Under the pieces are notes generated by a model. It saw only the letters and a program-made list of their open reading frames with translations. It was not told the origin of the DNA and searched no databases. A stretch of 64,000 bases of DNA, from the NCBI GenBank assembly GCA_019022495.1, contig JAFEKR010000002.1, forward strand, positions 6,200,001-6,264,000. The letters are read 5' to 3'. Made by a program: the position numbers and the translations under genes. The DNA is from Epichloe hybrida. Lineage: Eukaryota; Ascomycota; Sordariomycetes; Hypocreales; Clavicipitaceae. This document shows positions 1 through 10,937 of the stretch, one piece after another. The first letter of the stretch is position 1, and each line of letters begins with the position of its first letter.

Positions 1-3000
1 ATGATGCGCGTGCGAAGAATCGGATGGCCCTCAGAGGTCATTTTCCAAGCCATTTTTAGCCGGGTTGTATCGATATCATCATTGAGAGTGAAGGATTGCA
101 CCCCTACGTACGCATCTTGGTCATGGGCAGTAGATGCGATGAGACTCTCCTGTAGACTGGTACAAGGATAAATATCCTCAATGTCTCCTACAGCGACACC
201 ACACTGCTCACTTGCGATTTTCGTGAGCGAGTCTGCATCCCGCGCCAGACTAAAGGGTGCCGGTCCAAGGTCTTCCGGAATTGCTAAAGAAATGTTGGAG
301 AATGAACTCGATGCTGCGGCCAGGTCCCTTAATTTCGGATGGCGAAATATTTCCTCGTATGTGAGATCACGCAGCCCCTGCTGAGGAGCCAACGCCAAAA
401 GCTTCATCGCATAGATAGAATCTCCACCTAGGCGGAAGAAATCGCTGTCCGCCTTGATTTTCTCGGGAGAAAGATCCAACACCTGAGCAAAGAGGAGTTG
501 TAGACGACGCTCAACATCGGTTACCACTATTTCCCCCGGACCTGGTTGCCGCCCGATATGATATAGAGTCTCTCGGGGTAGCGAGAGGGCCAGGGATCTT
601 AGTTTCTGTCGATCAATCTTTCCGCTCCTGGACATGGGAATATGTCCCACAGGTAGATATATGGTTGGAACCATGTGTCTCGGGAGGATGCTCTGTAACT
701 TGGTTGCTGCATCGGCGGCTCGGATCTCGAAATCTTGGGTGATTACTTTTACGTCCGGTGACCGGACGGCGTCGTCTTCGTTTTCTAAGTCTGAATGCTC
801 TGCAGCTGTAATAAATGCGATTACAGAGGTATGACCGGTGAAAGTCACCGCGTCGACGACCACCTTGCAATCCAAAGGAAGTAAAGTCTTGTGGAGCTGG
901 AATTCAATCTCAGACAGCTCTACTCTCTGCCCGTGTACCTTTACCTGGAGATCTTTCCGGCCGATAAAGTGCACGGATCCATTACTGCCATACTGTACCA
1001 GATCACCCGTTCGATACAGACGTGTATCTTGAGAAGTGCTTGCACGGAAACGGGACAACCATTGTGGAGGAGGGAGGACGAATGGCGAGTCAGGATGAGA
1101 GCATGTTAGGTCGTGGATGTAACCCCTTGCTACGGCTGGTCCTTCGATCATAAGTTCTCCTACTGCGCCAATGGGGGCCAGCTTCTGGTAGTCTCGAGGG
1201 TCCACGATCCAGGAGGCCTGGGACGAAAAAGACCACCCCAGAAAACTGGCCGCAGACTTATCAGCTGGGCCGGAGATCCCGAGCGGGCAAGATTCTGCGG
1301 GATTATATCCTGTGACTAGATTCTTCGACGCCCACAGCCCGATATCTGAAGTATGAATGGCCTCGCCCCCTAAACACAAAGTCCTGAGCGAAGGAAAGTC
1401 CTTTGGTTGATACATGCGGGCTACCGTGGGTGTAAGGAAAGCCCACGTCGCCTGTAGCTCTCTCATGGCGCCAGGAAGGTCCTCTCTGCGGGCCTTTTCA
1501 GATGGGATTGCTACGGAAGCCCCTGCAGTCAGGGTTGCGAGGGTTTCAAATATGCTGATATCGAACGCATATGATGAAATATGCAGTACGCGGTCGTGTG
1601 GCCGGATATCCAGGGGTTTCAGTGATGCTAGAGCGCATGAAGAGAACGATCGATGTTCAACCACGACCCCTTTCGGCTTCCCAGTGGAACCTGAGGTGAA
1701 GACTGCATACAAGGCATTGCTGGGGCATACATTGGACAAAGGTGCTTGTCGTTCCTGCTCGTCATAACTATCGCCTGTCCATAGATCATTTCCGAGGACA
1801 ATTGTGGTAAGTGCCAATTGTTCTGCCTGCTGGGCATTATTTGCCGTAGTCAATACAACGGTCGATTTTAACAATTGACACATCCCGGTTAGGCGGCCGA
1901 GAGGGTATGAAGGGTCAAGAGCACAGATGGCGCCGCCTGCTTTGATAATGCCCAGCATAGCAACCGGCATCCACTTACAACGATCAAAGCACGCGGTGAC
2001 AAAAACATCCGGTCCCACGCCCGCCGCACGAAGTTTGTTGGCAAGAGTGGATGAAAGGCGATCGAGCTCTTGGTACGTAAAGAAACCGTCCCAGGAGTCT
2101 ACAGCAAGAGAATCAGGTCGCGAGTGGCAATTCTGGCCGATTAGATCGCCAAGACAAGACTCGGATGCAATGGGTGCCTGTCCGTTCCACTGCAGCAGTT
2201 TCTGCTGGTCGAGGTAGCTGAACATCTCTACCTGCCCTACGGGCCGGTGTGGTGACTCGAAAATGGATTTCATGGCAACATTTAGCGCACCGGCAAGGTG
2301 GTTTGCCTGTTCATCCGATAGAAAATAGTCCCAATACGAGAGGTAACATTGTTGTTTGGAATCAACGTGCATAATAATATCACACTGTCCACAGTTAGTT
2401 ATTATTTTCATCCATCATCCAGTCAAAGGAACAAGTGAAACCGTGTAAGCGCTTCCTACCTCTGTCAGACTCTCTGTCTCAGTCACCTTTTGCGAAAGGA
2501 CCTCTGTTATTGGGTTGTCCGAAAAATCTTCCTGGGGCCAGAAGATTATGCTTGTGTTAAATAATGCACCGCTTTCAGTGCCTATGCCATGATGGATTTC
2601 AGCAATAGAGACGCTTTGGTACGGAATTGTGCAGATAAAATCCGATTCCGCTTTGTGAACAGTTCCCAACAGGGTCGTTCCTCCCTTAAACAGCATGTCA
2701 CAGGGTAACATCTTAATCAGTGGTTTGATTGTTGTTTGCTCACCATCCACGAACATGCTTGGCCTAGCGGCTCCGTATCCAAAGCAGACATGATCTGAGC
2801 CCGTATAGGTGGAGAGGACCATACCCCACGCCACCTTGAAAACCGTCATGAGGGAGATACCAGTGCTATCGAAGAGGTTGCGGCAGGTGGTGTTAACTCC
2901 CCCCAAGTCGACCTTGACTGACTGACGGCTTGACAGAATTGAGGAGCCTGTCCCGGGCTTGAGTCTCGTTAAAATGCATGGCTTAGCAGTTTGCAAGTGC

Positions 3001-3236
3001 GATTTCCAAAACTCGAGCGATAGATCTTTATTTGTCAAGCTCTTGCAATGATCGACATCCTCTAGGGTAAGGTTTCGCGCGGTGTATGGAATGCCATAAG
3101 CGTTTGGAGAATGACCTGGAGATTCGTTAAGTACAGACTCACTGCCTAGCAATTGTTCAATCCTATGATCTAGGTTTCCAAGAGGCTTGGGACGGGCATA
3201 GGTCGACCCAACTGGTTCCACGGTTGTACTGCCCAT
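1..3236 (-). CDS. lpsB: Nonribosomal peptide synthetase, 5' part (probable D-lysergyl peptide synthetase subunit 2, LpsB-like), runs off left edge
   Basis: Two exons, 3236-2460 and 2384 down to the window edge, about 1,050 residues visible. The ORF from ATG 3236 ends at an in-frame TGA (2417-2415), which lies inside a 75-nt phase-0 intron (2459-2385; GTAGGA donor, ACTAAC branch, GGACAG acceptor). Splicing joins two halves of the end of a condensation domain. Residues 1 to about 300 are only the C-terminal half of a C domain, with no HHxxxDG. An adenylation domain follows, with FTSGSTGKPKG, YRTGDL, GRKDLQVKVHGQRVELSEIE and SGKIDRQKL. Then come a thiolation domain (DFFRLGGDSIYAMKL) and the start of another C domain (DIYPCTSLQESL). 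A truncated C followed by A-T-C is an initiation-type module, as expected for the subunit that loads lysergic acid. The choice of lpsB over lpsA or lpsC rests on this and on the EAS neighbours. NRPS identity is certain; the symbol is inferred. Confidence 0.75.
2385..2459 (-). other. Phase-0 intron of the NRPS gene (75 nt) containing an in-frame stop
   Basis: GTAGGA donor at 2459, ACTAAC branch sequence near 2398, GGACAG acceptor ending at 2385. The length is a multiple of three and the same frame is open on both sides. Without splicing, a TGA at 2417-2415 would split the gene. Confidence 0.88.
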
Positions 3237-3794
3237 GTTAGAATATATTTCAAGAGTGTTTTTTTTTTTTGGCTGTAAAGATAGAGAAATCCGAGTGTGA
3301 ATGTAGCTACTAAGATTGCTTGACTACGAGAAACAGTCAACAATAGTAGTTATATAAGAGGGGCGTACAGTGCCACTGAAAATGCAAACCTCCCAATTAT
3401 CTGTCCGCTGCTCACATGATTTCAATCGACAGGATTTTCTTTTTTTTTTACAGATTTTACTCAGGTAGTTAACTACACTTTTGTGCGAGTCTAAGCCTGC
3501 TGTTTCTTTAACGTAAGGGTGTCGTACGATTGTCTATCTAAAGCTAAGGAAGAAAAGGAGAGCAGGCTCTCGCGAGGCTTGGGCTTGCGGCGAAATTACA
3601 TGGAACGCATGGGTTCACGACACAGGGCCTAGCACTTCTATTGATACATCCACCTCTTATGATACCATTTCTGGCGTGTAATGCACCCCTGGCGTAAGCG
3701 GCCGAGTAGTTGTATTTCCTACACCACGAAGCTAGGTAATCACGAGCACATATTGAATGCTTATACATTCCACGAACTTAGGGAGTGCAAGGTT
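3237..3794 (-). promoter_or_regulatory. Upstream region of the NRPS gene
   Basis: This is 558 bp of AT-moderate, non-RIP DNA between the NRPS start codon and the first transposon. On the minus strand a TATATAA sequence lies near 3350-3356, about 115 bp before the ATG, with pyrimidine-rich stretches in between; it is a plausible core promoter. Upstream frames hold stops, so the missing half of the condensation domain is not encoded here. I see no gene in it. Confidence 0.4.
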
Positions 3795-3910
3795 TGTTAA
3801 GGTGGAGAATGGCTTAGGTAATAGTTAACCATAATTATAAAGGGCTTAGCTAGAGAACAGACTAAAAGAAAATAATAATTATTATCCTTATTAATTTTAG
3901 TATTACTTTA
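3795..3910 (+). repeat. Left LTR of element E (116 bp)
   Basis: Matches 22168-22283 along its length apart mainly from C-to-T and G-to-A differences. It is followed by a tRNA-primer-site-like stretch (TAGTAATAAGACTAGGAC) that also follows the left LTR of element G. Confidence 0.85.
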
Positions 3911-6900
3911 TAGTAATAAGACTAGGACCTTATATTACTCTTTAGCCTAATTAAATTATTACTATTCTTGAAAATATCTAATACCTAAGAATATCTAATA
4001 AATAACTTCTAAGAGATTATTGAGTTAAATAATTAAAGAGCTATAAAATAGACTAAAAGAGAAAGAAATAATAAACTTTATTAGAGTATAACTATAGCTA
4101 GAAATAATAGGAAAGACTAATAGGATATAGCTATAGTTATTACTACTTTGAAGAAGATTTACTAGCTAAGGTTAGAAAACACTACTATTAGATAATATAA
4201 GAATATTAAGGACTATAGGACTTAATGTAATAGGTATAGAACTATAAGGCTATGTGAAACTTATAAATAACTATTAAAGAAAGTTCTTAGAATACCTATA
4301 ATAAGATAACTAATAGTAGCTTAGGATAGGATTAATAATAAGGAGTAATTATTAGGAGAAGTAAAATTATAATAAAGAATAGGGAAGTTTTATTATAGGA
4401 AATAAATAGGTTAAATACTTAAATAAAAATAATTATAGGGGAATAAATAAGGAATAACTAATAAAACACTATAGTGCTAATATAGTATAATACTAGTAAA
4501 CCTAATTATAGATAATAATAACCTTAGTTAATCTTAGTGGTTATAAACCTAGAAGCTAAATATAGACTAAATACTAGTAAATAAGGTATTTAAACTTAGG
4601 GGTTTAAGGGATACTATAGACCTTACTTAAACCTAAGAATTAAACTATAGAAAATAGTATTTACACACTTAGTAAAAGAGGCACTATAATACCTAGACTA
4701 AACTAAAGATAAATAATACTAGATATTAGATATAACCTTAGAGAATTTTTTAACCTTAGAATTTAATCTAAACTATAGAACTTAAGTATAGAAACCTATA
4801 TTTCTATACTTAATAATATTAGGGATTTACTTTTTATTAATAAAAACTAGTATATTTTATAATAAATATAATATAATATAGACCTTAAACTTATTTCTCT
4901 AAGAAGCTCTAGGGAATTACTATAAACTAGGAAAATTATTTATAGGATATACTATAAAACTTACTAGGTATAACAATTTATTACTATAATTATACTAAGA
5001 AGTAATAATATTTATATAGTATTATAGAGGTAAATACCTTATAGAATACACTAGATATAGTATAAACTAAATTCTAAACTTTACACTTTAAGGAGCTAAT
5101 TATAATAGCTCTAAACACTAAAAATATTAGTTTATAGAAGTAATTATACTACTATAATCTAAGGTATAGTATATAAACTACTTCCTTACTTTTAACTTAC
5201 TAATATCCTTACTTAGTTATTTATTTAATCTTCTAATTAAGTAGTATAGTATAAATAGTATATTATATACTATATATATAATAGGAGATTACTTAAATTA
5301 AGAAGTTTTAGGCTTAGAGAAAAAAAGTTATTAAGAGTAAAAGTAAAAAGGTTTTATTTCTAAGAGGACTAAAAAGGTTTTTATTTTTCTTCTTTTTCTC
5401 TAGGCTAGGTAAATACTAAGTAATAAATTATATATAATAATTTAAGTTTAGCCTTAAATACTTTCTTATTTTCTTAAAAACTTTATTATAATAAAGTTTA
5501 TAAGCTTTTTTAATAAAAACCCTAACTTTACTATTTAATCTTAGTTAAGAGATTAAATATATTATTAATAAAATTATCCTTTATTAATACTAATTTATCT
5601 AAGGAAACTATTAAACTCCTATTTCCTTAATTACTTTATATAAGATTAGGCTTTAGTAAAGCTAAATACTAGGACTTATAAAGAATTAAACTTAAGTTTA
5701 GACTTAAAATAAAATAATAAAAGATTATTAGAGTTTATTTCTAGCCTTATTAGCCTTATTTACTCTCTAAGACTACCTTATTTAGTAAATAAAATCCTAT
5801 TACTTTTCCTTTCTCTATTACTTTAATTTAAAAAACCTATTAAAATTAGAGAAACTAAATAAATACTTAATATAAGTAATCCTTTCTTCCCTATAAACCT
5901 AACTATAAGTAAGGGAATTACTTTCTCTAGCTTACTAAAATATAAGCTAGCTAAGGAATATCTAAAATATTATAAAATAATAGCTATAATAGCTTAAGCT
6001 CTAAAAGAATACATTAATACCTTTATATATTTAATATTTATCTAGAGCCTATAAGGGAAAGTAGCTCTTTAGTATAAGGACTTAGAATATAAAGATAGGA
6101 CTTAGGAATAAATAGCCTTTAAATTCCTAGCTAAGTTTAAAAACCCTCCTTTATTTATTAAAATTTTTACTTAGTAAGAGATATATAGTTTTATATAAAA
6201 ACTAAGTAAAACACTAAATACTTATATTTAATAAGCTAAGTATTTAGCTTTAAAATTAAAATCTAATATATAATAAGTTCTCTTTACTAACTTTATTACT
6301 TATCTAGTAAATAAGGAAGTAAATACTTAACTATAAGAGAAAGTATTAGATTATTTATATATATTAAGTAAGTAAATAAATAATATAGCTTTAAAGGACT
6401 TAATAATATTTAACCTAAAACTTATCCTATATAATTACTACTTATTTACTTCTAAAAAGACATTATAACTATCTAAAGATAAAGTCTTAATAGCTAGGAT
6501 AAAATCTCTTTAGAAATAAATAGAAAAAGAATAAAAAAGAGAGAAATAAGCTACTAACTAAATAGTAAAACTAGTAAGATAACTAGAAGTATTCTAGGCT
6601 TAAGCTATTAGGAATATTTAATAAATAGCTAGTTAATATAATTAATTAAAATATAATTTAAATAATAAATCCTAATCTCTAAAAAGACCTTTAGGGAATA
6701 ATATCAGTATATACCCTTAAGATAAACCCTAAAGAGACTTAGACTTTTTCTAGTATTTCTTATATAGTAAATAGGGATATATAGGTTATAACTATATAAA
6801 GAAGAATAAATACTTATCTAAAGACTTTAATAAATATAAAAACTAGTAAGCTTATAAAGGGCTATAATTAAAAAGAAATTACTAAAGAGAATTAAATAAC

Positions 6901-7395
6901 TTAAACTAAACTAATTTTATTATTATTATAGAAATAAAATAACTAATCTTACCTAAAGGATATATTCTTAATTTAAAACTCTAATTATTTATAGTATTAC
7001 TCCTAAACTACTATTCCCTAAGCTATATTTAAAAGAAAAATAAAGTAAAATAAGCTAATACTATAATACTACTAAAGAGAAAAAAGAAGGTAAATAAGCT
7101 AGTATTTACTAAAGAACTAGCTAACAGAATTATTAAATTAAACACTAGACTTAAGAATATATTAGGTAAACTTTTATAGTAATAAGTTAATAAAATCCTA
7201 AAAGTAAATAAAACCTTATAAGAGAAAAGTAATCTAAGTCTAAGTATATACTAATTACTCTAGAAAATAAGTGCTAAGGAATTTTAATAAATACTCCTTA
7301 TATTATAACTATATCTAGAGAAAACTATAGTAAATTCCTATAAACTTACTACTAGTTTTATATTAAGACAGGTAGTAATAGGCAGAGCATTGTTG

Positions 7396-7523
7396 TATTG
7401 TATTGTATTGTATTTTTTGGCCCTTCGATGTATTGTATTGTATTGTATTGCCCTATGTATTGTATTGTGTATTGTATTGTATTTTTAATACAATACAATA
7501 CAATACATACAATACAATGTATT
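7396..7523. repeat. Subterminal (TGTAT)n/(ATACA)n repeats of element C
   Basis: Runs of the pentamer TGTAT on the plus strand are followed by the complementary ATACA runs, so the segment is self-complementary. The same motif recurs at the other end of the element (about 9215-9252). Confidence 0.85.
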
Positions 7524-8620
7524 GTTAGGGGGAAAAAAAGTGGAGTATTATATAAATTCATTATATAGTAGATTTTTTAAGTAATTTAATTATAGTATTC
7601 TTATTCTTATATATAATTTAGTTATTTATTTAAAAATCTATAAAGTTTTAGCTTATTTATAAAAGTAAGCTTATTATAGATATTATATACCTTAATAAAG
7701 TAATTCTTAGTTTAGTTTATAGAATGATTTTTTTATACTTTTTAAAAGTTCTTTTATCTTAATATCTTTTTTCTTGGATTTACTATTACTTTTATTATAT
7801 AAAAAAATACAATATAATATAATACAATACAATATAATACAATATAATGTATTATATAATATTAAGGGTAGTATATATATCTTAAATATATTAGATTTTA
7901 AGCGTAATCTAAATATAGTATTTGTATTTTTTTAAATAATTTAGATATTTATTTAAAAATTTATAAAGTTTTAGCTTATTTAGTAAAGTAAGCTTATTAT
8001 ATATTTAGGGTAGCTAAATATTATATATTAGAAAATAGGCTTATACTTTAATTTTTTTTCTATATTATAAAAGTCTTTTCACTATTCTATTATTTTTTAC
8101 AGATTTACTACTAATTTCTATACCTTTTTTAGCTTTTATTATAATAATTACCCTAAAGAAATTATTTAATATTCTTAATTAATAAGATATTAAATCTAAA
8201 GAAAAATATACTAATATAAGTAAACTTTTTAAAAAATATAATAAAATATTTTATCTTAAATAAAACTTTCCTAGGTTTAAAAGAATTTTTTTTTAGATTT
8301 ATAATATACTTTTTTAACTTTATAGGTTTTTTAAATAAAAGAATAAGTAAAAAGTCTATAAAAAAGTTTCTTAATACTTATCTTAATTAAAAATACTTAT
8401 TTTAATTTAATAACTAGACTTTTTAATAGTTTATATAAATATAATAAAAAGCTTTATAAAAGTCTTAGCTATATATATTTTATATAGTTTTATATAATTT
8501 TATATAATAAAATTAGCTTTTTTTAAATAAAAGAAAATAGTATTTTAAATATAAAAAAAAATAATTTACTATATATTTATATATAAGATATAATTCTCTT
8601 ATCATAAAGAATATGAATAA

Positions 8621-9016
8621 AAAAGTGGTCTGAAAAGTGAGTCTTTATAACTATTAGTAATGTATTAATAGCTTTCTTACTTAAATATATAACCTTTACT
8701 TAAAGAGAGGGTTTTTAATAAAAGTGGGTCCATAAGTGGGTCTTTATAACTATTAGTAACTTATCAATAGCTTTCCTACTTAAATATATAACCTTTACTT
8801 AAAGAGAGGGTTTTTAATAAAAGTGGGTCCATAAGTGGGTCTTTATAACTATTAGTAACTTATCAATAGCTTTCTTACTTAAATATATAACCTTTACTTA
8901 AAGAGAGGGTTTTTAATAAAAGTGAGTTTATAAGTGGGTTCTTATAACTATTAGTTACTTATCTATAGCTTTTATGCTTAGATATATAATTTTTACTTAA
9001 AAGGAATACTAGTTAA
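8621..9016. repeat. Four tandem copies of a 99-bp unit within element C
   Basis: The motif AAAGTGGGTC and the following sequence recur every 99 bp (G of AGTG at 8625, 8724, 8823 and 8922). The middle two copies are nearly identical and the first and last have diverged. Confidence 0.85.
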
Positions 9017-9038
9017 TACTAATAGCTATTAAATTTGT

Positions 9039-9138
9039 AAGCTATTACAAGCTATTACAAGCTATTACAAGCTATTACAAGCTATTACAAGCTATTACAA
9101 GCTATTATAAGCTATTATAAGCTATTATAAGCTATTAT
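9039..9138. repeat. 10-bp satellite (AAGCTATTAC/AAGCTATTAT)n in element C
   Basis: Ten consecutive units. The first six end in C, leaving a CA dinucleotide at each junction; the last four end in T. The same 10-mer occurs in element D. Confidence 0.9.
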
Positions 9139-10655
9139 ATTAACTATATATACCTTATTATAACTTATAATTAAGGAATTTAACTTAAAACTAGAAAAAA
9201 GAAAAAAAAAATACAAAACAATACAAATAATACATGTATTGTATTGTATTGCAATGCTCTGGTAATAGGTAATATTACTTTAAATTTATAATCTTATTAA
9301 AAACTAGCTTTAAAGAATATTTAAGTTACTAAAAAATATAAAGTCTTACTATTTAACCTAGGGAAATATTTAAGTAAAACTATAGTATTTATTAGTATTA
9401 TATAGCTTCTTTAAATAGCCTTAATTATCTAATAATAACTAAGTTACTTAATATAATATTATTAAAAAATAAAAAGTAATAAGGTAAACTTAATAGTTTT
9501 TAATCTTATAAAACTATATAAAGAAGTAGTATACCCTAATAAGCTAGTTTATAAGTCTTTAGGTTTAATAAACACTATAATTATATAGAATAATATTACT
9601 TAGCTAAATAGTAAGGTTTTAATAACCTTAGGATATATTATAGCTTATATTAAAGGTATTTAGTATAACTTAGCCTTACTTAATAGTAGCTTAAGTATAA
9701 AATTAGTAAGTAAAAGCTATATAAAAAGATATAGACTTCTAACTATTTAACTTTAAGAAAAATAATCTATTTAGATAGTAAATAATAGAAATTAGTAGAT
9801 TTCTTACTATACTTACCTTTAGATTATAGTAAGTAAAATCCTAGTATTATTAAAATACTATATTATACTAGCTTAGGATTAGGATATATTATTAGAAAAG
9901 GTTTAGCTATAAAGAGTAAATACTATTAAATATTAGAAATAGGAAAAGATTATAATTACTAGAATAAAAAGAGAAACTTAAACTTTACTAATATATCCTT
10001 ACCTAGACTTATTTTAAAGATCTAATATAAGAGCTTAATTACTATAAAGAATAGATTTAGAGAAGATTATAGAGTTTATAGAAGATAACTAGGAAATTCT
10101 AGAGAAAGTTAAATAGCTTCTAAGGGAAGTAAATAGCTAGATAGTAAAAGAAGCTAAAAACTAGAAGTTAAAAAACTACGTATTATAAATAATAAAGTTA
10201 GTAATTATTTATATTTTCTTAATTTACTATAGCTAGTAAATAAGATTAGAATAATAAGCTTTAAGGAAATACTAGTAAAAAAATACTTAGGGAATAAAGC
10301 CTAAGTAAAGAGTATATTAGGAAAATAAGAAAACTAAGGGGGATATTAATAGGAAAAATAATATTACTATAAGTAAAATAAGAATAAACTTATATAGTTT
10401 ATATAGTTTAGATTTAAATAATATAGTCAAAATAACTAGTAAATAAGTTCTTATTAGTAAACTAAAATTAAAGTTTATTACTATAGTTATCTAAAAACTA
10501 CTATAGAATATTATTATAAATAAAATAGCTATTAAGTTAAGCTTTAAGATGGAAATTAAATTACTTATCTCTTATTATACTAGTATCTTTTAACTAAAAC
10601 CTATATTAGCCTATTAGATAATTACTTGAAGTTAGATTAAATATTATAAAGTATT

Positions 10656-10937
10656 TGTTAGTTACACTAAGGAACGTTGCACTAGTGCGAAAGGGTTAAA
10701 TTTGACAATAGTAATGAAGTTAATTATAATAGCTAAGAAGAGAGAGAAGGAGAGAAATCTAGCTAGGAGAGAAGGTAAGCAAAAAAGGGGGAAAAGTAAG
10801 GTAGTAATGCAAAGCCACTACGAGCGGTGTAGGGTTATTTGTAATATAGCTAATTATATTATATGCATCCCTTTAGTAAACCTACACTTTAGCTATAGCT
10901 AGACTAACTATTATCTAAGAGTCTAGAGGAAGCTATA
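10656..10937 (-). repeat. LTR of copia element A, left copy
   Basis: 282 bp, homologous to 17921-18202 and to the LTRs of element B. The outer end keeps GC-bearing sequence (GGAACGTTGCACTAGTGCG), while the inner half is RIP-altered. Confidence 0.85.

Larger units (their letters stand above)
7383..9261. mobile_element. hAT-like DNA transposon remnant (element C), nested in element E
   Basis: Begins CAGAGCATTG and ends with its inverse CAATGCTCTG. It is flanked by a perfect 8-bp duplication, GTAATAGG (7375-7382 and 9262-9269). A CAGAG terminus with an 8-bp TSD is characteristic of the hAT superfamily. The first ~150 bp and last ~50 bp are built from TGTAT/ATACA pentamers that can fold back. 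Inside are four tandem 99-bp units and a 10-bp satellite. No open transposase frame survives; it may be non-autonomous or erased by RIP. Confidence 0.85.

Noticed and set aside
181..2217. Several plus-strand ORFs of 64-117 codons and a minus-strand ORF at 1628-1837
   Set aside because: They are shadow frames of the NRPS adenylation domain on the minus strand, whose frame is open throughout.
3544..3768. 74-codon minus-strand ORF upstream of the NRPS
   Set aside because: Cys/Ala/Arg-rich composition without any family motif; lies between promoter and transposon.
7358..7561. 67-codon ORF in element C
   Set aside because: Encoded by the TGTAT repeat array.
9039..9138. CRISPR-like regular repeat
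   Set aside because: Direct 10-bp tandem units without spacers, in a eukaryotic transposon.
10702..10902. 66-codon ORF at the left end of element A
   Set aside because: Lies within the LTR; present only because that end escaped RIP.
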